64,000 nt of DNA from Streptomyces sp. 6-11-2 (GCF_006540305.1 NZ_BJOR01000001.1:7917631-7981630); one strand, 5' to 3'. Positions 28,075 to 36,249 are shown, counted from the first letter of the stretch. Notes: generated by a model not told the origin, from the letters alone. Program-made: numbers and translations.

Positions 28075-28162
28075 TCGGCGCCGGATCATGCCCATAAAAC
28101 GGTGTCAGAAAGTCGATGTGCTCAAGAATTCGAGGAGCACCGTTTTCTGTACGATCTCGCGG
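28075..28162 (+). promoter_or_regulatory. Candidate res (resolution) site
   Basis: The gap between helD and the resolvase contains AAAACGGTG near 28096 and its inverted copy CACCGTTTT near 28138, with AAGAATTCGAGG between. Tn3 res sites lie beside the resolvase gene and consist of such inverted subsites. The number and spacing of subsites cannot be settled by eye. Confidence 0.5.
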
Positions 28163-28852
28163 GTGCAGACGCCTTCCGATGACGACACCGCCGATCTCCT
28201 CGCCCCCGTACCGGCCGTACGGACCGGCGGCCTCGTGGGATACGCACGTGTGTCCACCAAGGGGCAGCTGCTCGACCGGCAGATCCACGCACTCACCGAA
28301 GCAGGGTGCATCAGGATCTTCGCCGATAAGAAGTCTGGCAAGAACACCGAGCGCGAGGAACTGCGGAAGGCCCTCGACTACCTGCGCGAGGGCGACACGT
28401 TCGTCGTCCCGTCGCTGGACCGGCTCGGCCGCTCCATCCAGGACCTCATCGCGATCGTGTCCGGCCTGCGCAAGCGCGGCATCGGATTCACCTCGCTCCA
28501 CGAGGCACTCGACACCACCACGCCCGGCGGGCGCCTGGTCTTCCACGTCTTCGCCGCACTGGCGGAGTTCATCCGCGAACTCATCGTCCAGGGCACCAAC
28601 GAGGGCCTGGACGCCGCCCGCGCCCGCGGCGCCCGACTCGGCCGCCCGCCGGCCATGACCGAAGAACAGGTACGCCACGCCCGCGACCTGCTCGCCCGAC
28701 CGGAGAACACCGTCACCTCGATCGCGAAGCTCCTCGGCGTCTCCCGCAACACCATCTACAACTACGTGCCCGAACTGAAGGGCGGCCGCCTCGCGCTCGC
28801 CGAAACGACCAACACGGCAGAACTGCCCCGACCCTCCAGGTCAGAGGACTGA
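28163..28852 (+). CDS. tnpR: Serine recombinase, transposon resolvase
   Basis: 229 residues from GTG 28163. The catalytic serine is Ser31 in VGYARVSTKGQLLDRQI; arginines appear in SLDRLGRSIQDL and FVVPSLDR. The C-terminal HTH is ENTVTSIAKLLGVSRNTIYN. About 23 extra N-terminal residues precede the catalytic domain. It resolves transposition cointegrates at res. It ends 4 bp before the right terminal repeat, which completes the transposon. Confidence 0.92.
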   Translation: MQTPSDDDTADLLAPVPAVRTGGLVGYARVSTKGQLLDRQIHALTEAGCIRIFADKKSGKNTEREELRKALDYLREGDTFVVPSLDRLGRSIQDLIAIVSGLRKRGIGFTSLHEALDTTTPGGRLVFHVFAALAEFIRELIVQGTNEGLDAARARGARLGRPPAMTEEQVRHARDLLARPENTVTSIAKLLGVSRNTIYNYVPELKGGRLALAETTNTAELPRPSRSED

Positions 28853-28856
28853 TCAC

Positions 28857-28896
28857 CGCCGTTTGCGGCTGGTGACACGGTTCTTACCGGCACCCC
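28857..28896 (-). repeat. Right terminal inverted repeat of the Tn3 transposon
   Basis: 40 bp, the inverse of the left end with one mismatch. It is followed at once by AATTT (28897-28901), identical to the five bases before the left end. Confidence 0.93.
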
Positions 28897-28985
28897 AATT
28901 TCCCCGCAGGGCGACGTGTACACGTTTTTAGCGCTGATTCCCTCTTCCTGGTAACCGCATCTCCGATCCCCAGGAGGTCAACGCC

Positions 28986-29204
28986 GTGACAGAACTGTGG
29001 ACTTGGTTGATAGTTGGCGGAGGGACAGGCGCGGCTGCGGGCGTTCTCATACGAACGTCCGCCTACCTGCTGAGAGAACACATCCGCTCCCGGGCGATGG
29101 CCGTCATGGTGCGTGAACTCTCCGCACGAGGGGGCCAGGTCGAGGTGAATGATCAGGACGGCACCACCTGGAGCGTCCGCCTGGATGCCCAGGAGCTTCC
29201 ATGA
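28986..29204 (+). CDS. Small membrane protein at head of a sigma-factor operon
   Basis: 72 residues, GTG 28986 with AGGAGGTC 8 bp upstream. One hydrophobic helix (LWTWLIVGGGTGAAAGVLI) is followed by a basic amphipathic stretch and a short strand-rich tail, GQVEVNDQDGTTWSVRLDAQ. Its stop overlaps the next start (ATGA). The arrangement suggests a membrane partner of the sigma factor encoded next. No family recognised. Confidence 0.65.
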   Translation: MTELWTWLIVGGGTGAAAGVLIRTSAYLLREHIRSRAMAVMVRELSARGGQVEVNDQDGTTWSVRLDAQELP

Positions 29205-29752
29205 CGTCACCGCCCGCCGAGGACGCCTTCGACGCCCTGTTCCGCCGGTGGTACAGGCCCCTTCTGGCGCAGGCCATGTTCGTCTCCGGCGGGCGCCGCA
29301 CTGTGGCCGACGACGCTGTCCAAGAGGCCTTCTTGCAATGCTGGCAGCGCTGGCATGCCCCTCATCTCGAGCCGGTACGGTCCTGGCCGGCCTGGCTGCG
29401 CACCACCGTGGTCCGCGAAGTGCTGAGACTGTAGAAAGAAGCCGGATCGGTCGACTTCGACACGGACGCGCACGACCACGTCAGTCCGGAGATCGACTTG
29501 GCGTCCTGGGTGGATGCCCGCGGGGCCTATCGCATGGTGCTGGAACGCATCGTTCTACTCAGCGACAAGCAGCGCGAAGTGATGGGCCGCTGCGCGATTG
29601 CCGGACAGCCACTGGGGGATGCCGCCAAGGAGATGGGAATTAAGGCGGCCACGGCGCGCGTGCACCTTTGTCGGGCACGCCAGGCACTGGAAGACGTACA
29701 CGAGCAACTGCGGGAACTGGGCGTCATCGACACGAGCGAGGGGAGGCAGTGA
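29201..29752 (+). pseudogene. ECF sigma factor interrupted by in-frame TAG
   Basis: One frame runs from ATG 29201 to the TGA at 29750. Sigma region 2 is FDALFRRWYRPLLAQAMFVS with ADDAVQEAFLQCWQRW. Region 4 is LSDKQREVMGRCAIAGQPLG with DAAKEMGIKAATARVHLCRA. A single TAG at 29432-29434 falls in the linker between them, after REVLRL. All other sequence looks intact. Either the gene was inactivated by a one-base change, or the TAG is read through. Starts by ATGA overlap with the preceding gene and shares its stop with the following start. Confidence 0.85.
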
Positions 29753-30696
29753 TGGACGACCGCCAGGACGAGGACAACGCTGCCGTACTCAGCGAGACTC
29801 TGATCGCCTGCGAACAGGAAGTGGGCTCGTCCCTGGCCACGGCCCAGGACGTCGAATCCGCACTGGCCAGGCTCAAGCAGCGCGTGAAAAGCCGTCCCGC
29901 GATCCAGCACGGACCGAGCGTCCAGCACATCCGGCATGTCTCCCAGGACCGCAGCGGGGCACGCGCCTTGTTTCTTGAGCTGCGCACCCTGCAGGACGGC
30001 AGTCCCGAGTACGCGGAGCTGCGCAACCGGCTGGTTCGCATGCATCTGCCGCTCGTCGAGCACCTCGCGCGCCGCTTCCGCAACCGCGGGGAACCGCTGG
30101 ACGACCTGACCCAGGTCGCCACCATCGGTCTGATCAAGTCGGTCGACCGCTTCGACCCGGACCGCGGCGTGGAGTTCTCGACGTACGCGACGCCGACGGT
30201 CGTCGGCGAGATCAAGAGGCACTTCCGGGACAAGGGCTGGGCGGTGCGTGTCCCCCGCCGGCTGCAGGAGCTGCGGCTGGCGCTGACGACGGCCACGGCC
30301 GAGCTCTCGCAGCTGCACGGCCGTTCCCCCACGGTGCACGAGCTCGCCGAGAAGCTGGCGATCTCCGAGGAGGAGGTCCTGGAGGGCCTGGAGTCCGCCA
30401 ACGCGTACTCCACGCTGTCCCTGGACGTCCCCGACACCGACGACGAGTCCCCGGCGGTCGCGGACACCCTGGGCGCCGAGGACGAGGCATTGGAGGGGGT
30501 GGAGTACCGCGAGTCGCTCAAGCCGCTGCTGGAGGATCTCCCTCCGCGCGAGAAGCGGATTCTGTTGCTGCGCTTCTTCGGCAACATGACCCAGTCGCAG
30601 ATCGCACAGGAGGTCGGCGTCTCGCAGATGCACGTCTCCCGGCTGCTGGCCCGCACGCTGGCGCAGCTGCGCGAGAAGCTGCTCGTCGAGGAGTAG
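29752..30696 (+). CDS. SigF/SigB-family sigma factor with unusual N-terminus
   Basis: 314 residues from ATG 29752 (GGGGAGG upstream), whose A is the last base of the ECF stop. From ~residue 66 it is a typical streptomycete stress/sporulation sigma factor: ELRNRLVRMHLPLVEHLARR, LDDLTQVATIGLIKSVDRFD, FSTYATPTVVGEIKRHFRDK, and region 4 MTQSQIAQEVGVSQMHVSRL. The first ~60 residues (MDDRQDEDNAAVLSETLIAC onward) are acidic and helical and do not look like the usual Pro/Ala-rich leader. They may come from the gene that once followed the ECF gene. Activity is normally controlled by an anti-sigma HATPase; none is adjacent. Confidence 0.88.
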   Translation: MDDRQDEDNAAVLSETLIACEQEVGSSLATAQDVESALARLKQRVKSRPAIQHGPSVQHIRHVSQDRSGARALFLELRTLQDGSPEYAELRNRLVRMHLPLVEHLARRFRNRGEPLDDLTQVATIGLIKSVDRFDPDRGVEFSTYATPTVVGEIKRHFRDKGWAVRVPRRLQELRLALTTATAELSQLHGRSPTVHELAEKLAISEEEVLEGLESANAYSTLSLDVPDTDDESPAVADTLGAEDEALEGVEYRESLKPLLEDLPPREKRILLLRFFGNMTQSQIAQEVGVSQMHVSRLLARTLAQLREKLLVEE

Positions 30697-30716
30697 ACGA
30701 CTGCAGCAGACCATGA

Positions 30717-30731
30717 GCCGCCCCAGGCGGC
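30717..30731 (+). terminator. Short GC hairpin after the sigma operon
   Basis: GCCGCC-CCA-GGCGGC, 20 bases after the stop. The six-base stem is weak; it may be a terminator or chance. Confidence 0.3.
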
Positions 30732-30770
30732 GGCAGTGGCGGCGAGTGACGGGGAATGCCTCCCCATGTT

Positions 30771-30959
30771 TCAGCGGTCGGCGTCTTCGGGGCGCTTCTC
30801 GGTCTGGGTGGTGGTCGTGGGCTCCTGTGAGGTGGGGGGTGTGAAGGCCGAGGTGCCCTGCTTGGTGCGCTGGGGTTGGCTCCTGGCCACGAGTTCTTCG
30901 AGCGCGACGCGGACGACCTTGGTCTTGATGCCGCGCTCTCCGCTCGCTTCGGACATCAC
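30771..30959 (-). CDS. Small protein, second gene of an unknown two-gene cassette
   Basis: 62 residues: MMSEASGERGIKTKVVRVALEELVA...TPPTSQEPTTTTQTEKRPED, given as regions. The N-terminal half is basic and helical; the C-terminal half is a Thr/Pro/Glu-rich disordered tail. Its start overlaps the stop of the upstream 178-residue gene, so the two are translationally coupled. At 50.05 kb the same start (M-SEASGKGG) follows the paralogue but is joined to helicase sequence. Confidence 0.55.
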   Translation of the reverse strand: MMSEASGERGIKTKVVRVALEELVARSQPQRTKQGTSAFTPPTSQEPTTTTQTEKRPEDADR

Positions 30960-31489
30960 CAGGACGGCGTGAAGGGCGGGACGGACACTGTGCCGTCCTC
31001 GGCCACCACGATCCGCTCGGCAAGTTGGGCCAGCACCTGAGAGGGGCGCAGCCCCGTCCGGCTGGCCACCGTCTGGATCAGCCGGCTGGGCGCGGCGGAC
31101 AGTTGGACCTCCGCTCGCAGTTCATCCGCTTCCTCGCCCTGCCGTTCCCCGGAGGCGGCCTGTGCCGCAAGAGCACCAGCAAGCCGTTCCTCACGCTCGC
31201 GAGCCCACACCGAGCCTTGAGCGTCCTGTTCCGGCTCGTACACGCTCCAACCGGCTGCAGTCATCAGGTTCCTGACGCGCTGCCACTCAGCGTGTTTGGC
31301 CAGCCAGATGGCTGCCAACCGCTCCCGGTCCATCTCGAACTCGTAGAAGGAGCCGTTTCCCCTCAACTGCTCCGCGGTCTCCCGCTCACGGACAGCGGCC
31401 TTTGCGACCTTTTCCGCAACGGCGGCGACGTCCAGACCATTCGCCTGACGCCGGACCTGATCCCGCGCCACGTCCTGAGCACTCCACAT
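30956..31489 (-). CDS. Unknown cytoplasmic helical protein, paralogue of 50074-50607
   Basis: I chose ATG 31489 (MWSAQDVARDQVRRQANGL) because AAAGGGAA precedes it; ATG 31531 is in frame. The 177 residues are almost all helical and highly charged, with two predicted coiled-coil stretches (AEKVAKAAVRERETAEQLRG, EERLAGALAAQAASGERQGE). A C-terminal helix-loop LIQTVASRTGLRPSQVLAQL resembles a small DNA-binding or ribbon-helix element. There are no cysteines or membrane segments. About 90% identical over its length to the copy at 50 kb. No known family recognised. Confidence 0.6.
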   Translation of the reverse strand: MWSAQDVARDQVRRQANGLDVAAVAEKVAKAAVRERETAEQLRGNGSFYEFEMDRERLAAIWLAKHAEWQRVRNLMTAAGWSVYEPEQDAQGSVWAREREERLAGALAAQAASGERQGEEADELRAEVQLSAAPSRLIQTVASRTGLRPSQVLAQLAERIVVAEDGTVSVPPFTPSW

Positions 31490-31682
31490 GTGTTTTCCCT
31501 TTTCCGGAAGCGCGGGCATCTGGACCCGCATCTGACAAATCTGTTAACGATCACTGGGTGAGCGAAGCGCTGACCTGGGAGTCTAGTGATCGTTTCAGGA
31601 CTCGCGACTGTGGTTCGGTGCGTCTCTGAGCTGGGGTTTTCGTGGAGCTGCGGTAGCTGGAGAGGCCCTGACGTGCAAGTTC

Positions 31683-31950
31683 TCAGTGATCGAGCCTTTT
31701 CCCCTTCACTCTGAGCTGGTCAGATGAAGAGTGAGGAAGGCCTGCTCGACGAGGGCCCGGATCTTCGCGTGAGACCGGCTCACCGCTTGCTGGCCTGCGG
31801 AGAGGGCCTCCCCCCGTCCCCAGTAAGGGATGCGGACCGTGCCGCCAGCACCCCGATAACCCTTGTCGGCCCAGCACCGGAGGCCGGCCTCGGCGAGGGC
31901 ACCGACGGTGCCATGTGCACGGGCCGCGCGGACGTCGTGGACGGTGCCAG
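31683..31950 (-). pseudogene. IS5-type transposase relic with internal deletion
   Basis: Minus strand: RCWADKGYRGAGGTVRIPYW, EALSAGQQAVSRSHAKIRAL, then VEQAFLTLHLTSSE and stop. Compared with the 52-kb copy, about 25 residues between the two QA dipeptides (EQA...VQA) are missing, as expected from deletion between short repeats. The typical GAGCCTTTTCC end follows the stop. Confidence 0.8.
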
Positions 31951-31984
31951 GCAGGGCCGGATGACGCGGGTGTGGACGCGCAGG

Positions 31985-32145
31985 TAGGCGGCGAGCTTGC
32001 GCAGGGGCCAGCGGGCGAAGGGCTCGCCGAGCTTGGTCGGTCGGGTGATGGCCGTCTGGACGACGAAGTCCTCGTCGTCAGGGCTGAGTCGGCGGGGGCG
32101 GCCTCCCGCCCAGCGAGGGTCCAGACGGGCCAGGCCGATCGTCCT
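31985..32145 (-). pseudogene. IS630-type transposase fragment, minus strand
   Basis: Reads TIGLARLDPRWAGGRPRRLS, PDDEDFVVQTAITRPTKLGE, PFARWPLRKLAAYLR. This is the linker and second helix-turn-helix of IS630 transposases (DPRW.GGRPR.I, LRKLA.YL). It breaks off on the left into an IS5 relic and on the right at ~32145. Confidence 0.75.
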
Positions 32146-32204
32146 CAACGTGTTTGCGGGTACCCGGAGGTGTCCGACGCGTGCTTGGTCGCCTCAGCCG
32201 CGGC

Positions 32205-32313
32205 AATCGCGTCCCAGTGATCGCCCAACTCGTGCAGGCCGACGAGGACACGGTCCGCGATGTGATCCATCGGTTCAACGAGTACTGGCGGGCGGCGGGG
32301 ATTGACGGGCTTT
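32205..32313 (+). pseudogene. IS630-type N-terminal HTH fragment, opposite orientation
   Basis: Plus strand reads VIAQLVQADEDTVRDVIHRF then NEYWRAAGIDGL and a stop. VA.L...DEDTVRDVIHRFNE is the segment that normally comes directly before GLA.LDPRW. Here the two neighbouring parts lie on opposite strands, so a local inversion or two insertions are implied. Confidence 0.6.
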
Positions 32314-32703
32314 AACGCCAGTACGTCGGTGATGTGCCGCCAGATCGTCGGCTGGGCAGCGGCGTTCCTCTCGCCTTCAGCAGACTTTGGCTTGTTTGAG
32401 CAGAAGTTCAGATCGTTTGCCTGAAACTTTCGCGTATCAGGCTCTATCTTTGGCGGATTCACGCCTATACGATCCGCGCAAGAACTTGGACCACGTCAGT
32501 CGCTCACCAGCGATCCCGGTGAGCGACTGACGCGCAACTCGGCGTAGTGGACTGACTTGCCGTCACTCCATCCCACTCGCACTGCAGCGATCGACCACCT
32601 GTTTGCCTTTTCCTCTGGACATACCGGCGCATACCGCACCCTTCCCGGCCGGACCGTCTCCGCGCGACGGCCCGTTGGTCGGGCGTACCCCTGAGGAGGT
32701 TCC
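32314..32703. other. 390-bp stretch without a supported gene
   Basis: The first ~150 bp is comparatively AT-rich and may be the edge of an old insertion. The last ~200 bp leads into the ThuA-type gene and should contain its promoter; TGAGGAGG at 32691-32698 is its ribosome site. Confidence 0.5.
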
Positions 32704-35700
32704 ATGCGCATAGCCCTCCGCCGCCGCCTCACCGCGTTCGGCGTGCTGCTCGCGCTCGTGGCCAGCGCGCTCATCGGCCTGGCATCGGCGTCCGCCCCGG
32801 AGGCGGCCGCGGCCGCGCCGAGCAGCCGCGGCATGCAATACAGAGTCCTGGTCTTCACGAAATCCACGGGCGGAGACCCAGCGGCGACCGCCGCCGGTGT
32901 CGGCGCCATCAGGCAGCTCGGCGATCAACTCCGGTTCGCGGTTCAGGTGACCGACGACGCCCGCAAGTTCGACGAGGAGCACCTCAAGCAGTACCGCGCC
33001 GTCGTCTTCCTCAACACCAGCGGCGACGTGCTCACCACCGCCCAGCAGGATGCCTTCGAGGCGTACTACCGCGCGGGCGGCGGCTTCGTCGGCATCGGCT
33101 CGGCGATCGAGGCCCAGCCCGGCTGGGACTTCCTGTCCGACGCCCTCGGCACCCGCGCGTCCGGCCGGACCGGCGTGCAGCCCGGCACCATCAAGGTCGC
33201 CGACCGCGTCCACGACGCGTCGAAGAACCTGCCGGAGTACTGGACCCGAACCGACGCCTGGTACAACTTCAAGTCCAACGTGCGCGGCAAGAGCCATGTG
33301 ATCGCCACCGTCGTCGAGGACGACTTCAAGCAGCAGTCGTGGGGTGGGACGCTCACCGGCATCAGCGGCGGCACGATGGGGTACGACCACCCGATCACCT
33401 GGTGCAAGGACTGGCAGGGCGGCCGCTCGTTCTACACCGCGCTCGGCAACACCGCCGCCGGCTTCGGCGAGACCAACCTGCGCTCGCACCTCGGTGGCGC
33501 GATCAAGTGGGCGGCCGGGCAGGCCGACCCGGTGTACTCCGACTGTGGCGCGACGGTGCTGGCCAACTACCAGCAGACGACCGTCGCGGCGCCGCCGAAC
33601 CTGGGCGAGCCGGTCGGCTTCGACGTCTTTCCCGACGGCCGGGTCATCCAGACCGACCGCAGCGGCAGCATCCGGCTGCACGACCCCAAGTCGAACAAGA
33701 CCACCGTGCTGGCCCAGATCCCGGTGTACCAGGCCAGTGAGGACGGCATGTACGGGCCGGGGATCGACAACGACTTCAAGACCAACCACTGGGTCTACCT
33801 CTACTACGCGCCACCCACGGTGAAGGACGTGAAGCTGTCGACCGGCGAGATCGTCACGCAGAAGACTCCGGAGGCGAACGCGCCGAACACCGGGGACTCG
33901 CCGGCGGTCTGGGATCCCTGGGTCGGGTACTTCCAGCTCTCCCGCTTCAAGTTCGTCGATGCCACCGCGGACACGCCGGCACACCTCGACGTCGCGTCCG
34001 AGCAGGAGATCATGCGCGTTCCGGTCAACCGCGGCGCCTGCTGCCATGTCGCGGGCGACATCGATTTCGACAAGCACAACAACCTGTGGATGGTCACCGG
34101 CGATGACACCCCGGCCGGCGGCGGCAACTCCGGGGGCTTCAGTCCCTTCAACGACATGCTGACCACGAACGGACAGTTCAACGCCCCGCACGTGGACGCT
34201 CGCCGCTCGGCGCAGAACACCAACGACCTGCGCGGCAAGATCCTGCGCATCACGGTCAAGGACGGCGCCATCGCCGCCGGCGATCAGAACAAGTTCGGCG
34301 GCGCCTACACGGTCCCAGCGGGCAACCTCTTCCCCGCTGGGAAGGACAAGACCCGTCCGGAGATCTACGCGATGGGCTTCCGGAACCCGTTCCGGATCCA
34401 GGTCGACGAGAACGATGTCGCCTACGTCACCGACTACTCGCCCGACTCGCAGACCCCGCAGAACTTCCGCGGGCCGGCTGGGACCGGCCGGGTCGAGATC
34501 GTTCGCAAGCCGGCGAACTACGGTTGGCCGCTGTGTTACCGGACGGACCTGCCGTACTACCGCTGGGACTTCAACACCTCGACGCCGCTGGACAGTCCGC
34601 CGAAGACGTTCGAGTGCGACAACCCCGACCGCGGGCCGCAGAACGACTCCAGGTGGAACCTCTCCGGCGGGCCCACCGTGGAGCCCGGCCTCGAGTACGG
34701 CCCGCCGATCACCAACCCGGACATCTGGTACTCGTTCACGCCCGAGAACCGGGCTGACAACCCGATCGGTACGCCGTGCCTCGCCTACTACAACGGCTCC
34801 GGCGCCACCACCTGCCCGCGACTGTTCCCCGAGCTCGGCACCGGCGGTGTCGGCCCGCACGGCGCGGCGAAGTACCGCTTCGACCCGGGCAACCCGGATT
34901 CGACGAAGCTGCCGCCGTACTACGACAACGCGGTCTTCTTCGGCGAGTTCACCCGGGACACCCTGCGGGAGATCCGCCTGGACTCGAAGGGCCGGGTGTT
35001 CAAGATCAACAACTTGCTCGACTGCGGCGGCCTCTCTGCAAAGCGGGTCCCGGAGACGAACAACCCGTTCGAGTGCGACAACCCGATGGACATGCAGTTC
35101 GACGAGAACGGTCACTTCTACCTGCTCACCTACGGCGACGGCTTCTTCAACAGCAACAACGACGCCGGCATGTACCGGTGGGACTACGTCAAGGGCCAGC
35201 GCGCACCGATCCCGAAGCTCGCGGCGACGCCGACAAACGGCTCCGCACCGCTGACCGTGCAGTTCTCCAGCGAGGGCTCGCGGGATCCCGACCCGGGCGA
35301 CTCGATCCGGTTCGAGTGGGACTTCAACGGTGACGGAGTCGTCGACTCGGTCGACCCCGACCCGCAGTACACCTACACGACGCCGGGGCAGTACACCGCG
35401 AGACTGACGGTGTTCGACTCGAGCGGCAAGTCCGCCTCGGCGAACACGACCATCACGGTCGGCAATACCGCGCCCACCGTGACCGTCAGTACGCCGGTCG
35501 AGGGCGGCCTGTTCTCCTTCGGCGAGAGCATCCCGTTCTCGGTGACGGTCACCGACCCCGAGGACAAGACGATCGACTGCAACCGGGTCGAGGTGACGTT
35601 CGTCCTCGGCCACGACAGTCACGGCCACGCCGAGCAGACCGTCCACGGCTGCACGGGTGTGCTGCCGACCGACCCTGACGACGTGTCCCACGGGGGCAAC

Positions 35701-36234
35701 GTGTTCGGCGTCATCAGCGCCTCATACACCGATCGCGGCGGTGCCGGCGGCGTTCCGGCGCTGACGACGGTCGCTCAGAACGAGATCCGGCAAAAGCGCC
35801 AGGAGGTCGAGTTCGCCCTCGAGGAGTCCGGAACCAACGTCGCCACGACGAACGACCCGGACGGCGGCAGCCAGCACAGGGGCAGCCTCGGCAGCGGCGA
35901 CTGGATCGCCTTGAACGGACCATTCAACCTGCTGAACAGCGACTCGCTGACGTTCCGGGTGGCGAGCACGTCGACGCAGGTGCCGGCGGGTAGCCCGATG
36001 GCCGCAGTCGAGGTCCACCTCGACTCGGTCGGCGGGCCGATTCTCACCACGGCGAGGCTCACGTCGACCGGTGACACGGCGAAGTGGCAGAGCCAGACGT
36101 TCCCGATCAACAACCCGGGCGGCAAGCACAAGATCTACCTCGTGTTCCGGTCGGTCACGGGCGGTCAGACCGGCGCCAACCTGTTCAACCTCAACTGGGT
36201 CGAGTTCGGCGGACGAGGGGTGAGCGCGCCCTAG
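32704..36234 (+). CDS. Secreted ThuA + PQQ-type sugar dehydrogenase + PKD multidomain protein
   Basis: 1176 residues. A long signal peptide (RRRLTAFGVLLALVASALIG, cleavage near EAAAAAPS, ~residue 38) leads into: a ThuA-like amidotransferase-fold domain (~45-270; RVLVFTKSTGG, YRAGGGFVGIGSA, MGYDHPITW); a GSDH/soluble glucose dehydrogenase-type beta-propeller (~295-830; PVGFDVFPDGRVIQTDR, GLEYGPP, MDMQFDENGHFYLLTYGDGF); a PKD domain (~840-930; FEWDFNGDGVVDSVDPDPQY); and a C-terminal CBM6-like module (~1030-1172; LGSGDWIALNGPFNLLNSDS). It probably oxidises or binds a polysaccharide-derived sugar outside the cell. ThuA-GSDH fusions are known; substrate is unknown. Followed by a Tat-exported isomerase-like gene. 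Confidence 0.9.
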   Translation: MRIALRRRLTAFGVLLALVASALIGLASASAPEAAAAAPSSRGMQYRVLVFTKSTGGDPAATAAGVGAIRQLGDQLRFAVQVTDDARKFDEEHLKQYRAVVFLNTSGDVLTTAQQDAFEAYYRAGGGFVGIGSAIEAQPGWDFLSDALGTRASGRTGVQPGTIKVADRVHDASKNLPEYWTRTDAWYNFKSNVRGKSHVIATVVEDDFKQQSWGGTLTGISGGTMGYDHPITWCKDWQGGRSFYTALGNTAAGFGETNLRSHLGGAIKWAAGQADPVYSDCGATVLANYQQTTVAAPPNLGEPVGFDVFPDGRVIQTDRSGSIRLHDPKSNKTTVLAQIPVYQASEDGMYGPGIDNDFKTNHWVYLYYAPPTVKDVKLSTGEIVTQKTPEANAPNTGDSPAVWDPWVGYFQLSRFKFVDATADTPAHLDVASEQEIMRVPVNRGACCHVAGDIDFDKHNNLWMVTGDDTPAGGGNSGGFSPFNDMLTTNGQFNAPHVDARRSAQNTNDLRGKILRITVKDGAIAAGDQNKFGGAYTVPAGNLFPAGKDKTRPEIYAMGFRNPFRIQVDENDVAYVTDYSPDSQTPQNFRGPAGTGRVEIVRKPANYGWPLCYRTDLPYYRWDFNTSTPLDSPPKTFECDNPDRGPQNDSRWNLSGGPTVEPGLEYGPPITNPDIWYSFTPENRADNPIGTPCLAYYNGSGATTCPRLFPELGTGGVGPHGAAKYRFDPGNPDSTKLPPYYDNAVFFGEFTRDTLREIRLDSKGRVFKINNLLDCGGLSAKRVPETNNPFECDNPMDMQFDENGHFYLLTYGDGFFNSNNDAGMYRWDYVKGQRAPIPKLAATPTNGSAPLTVQFSSEGSRDPDPGDSIRFEWDFNGDGVVDSVDPDPQYTYTTPGQYTARLTVFDSSGKSASANTTITVGNTAPTVTVSTPVEGGLFSFGESIPFSVTVTDPEDKTIDCNRVEVTFVLGHDSHGHAEQTVHGCTGVLPTDPDDVSHGGNVFGVISASYTDRGGAGGVPALTTVAQNEIRQKRQEVEFALEESGTNVATTNDPDGGSQHRGSLGSGDWIALNGPFNLLNSDSLTFRVASTSTQVPAGSPMAAVEVHLDSVGGPILTTARLTSTGDTAKWQSQTFPINNPGGKHKIYLVFRSVTGGQTGANLFNLNWVEFGGRGVSAP

Positions 36235-36249
36235 TACGGCCCCGCGGCC

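Larger units (their letters stand above)
21969..28896 (+). mobile_element. Intact Tn3-family transposon carrying tetR-helD
   Basis: 6928 bp. Terminal inverted repeats of 40 bp (21969-22008 and 28857-28896) differ at one base and begin GGGGTGCCGGTAAGAA. The five bases outside each end are identical (AATTT at 21964-21968 and 28897-28901), the 5-bp target duplication Tn3 elements make. Inside, in one direction: full-length transposase, TetR regulator, HelD helicase and serine resolvase. None of the four genes shows an internal stop or frameshift. The direct repeats show insertion as a unit into this site and suggest it was recent. Confidence 0.93.

Noticed and set aside
28986..30696. The sigma-factor operon as part of the Tn3 transposon
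   Set aside because: It lies outside the right terminal repeat and the AATTT duplication, so it belongs to the target DNA.
32563..35691. A 1042-codon minus-strand frame opposite the ThuA-type gene
   Set aside because: Composition is Val/Arg/Asp-rich without domains, while the plus strand has four recognisable domains and a signal peptide.
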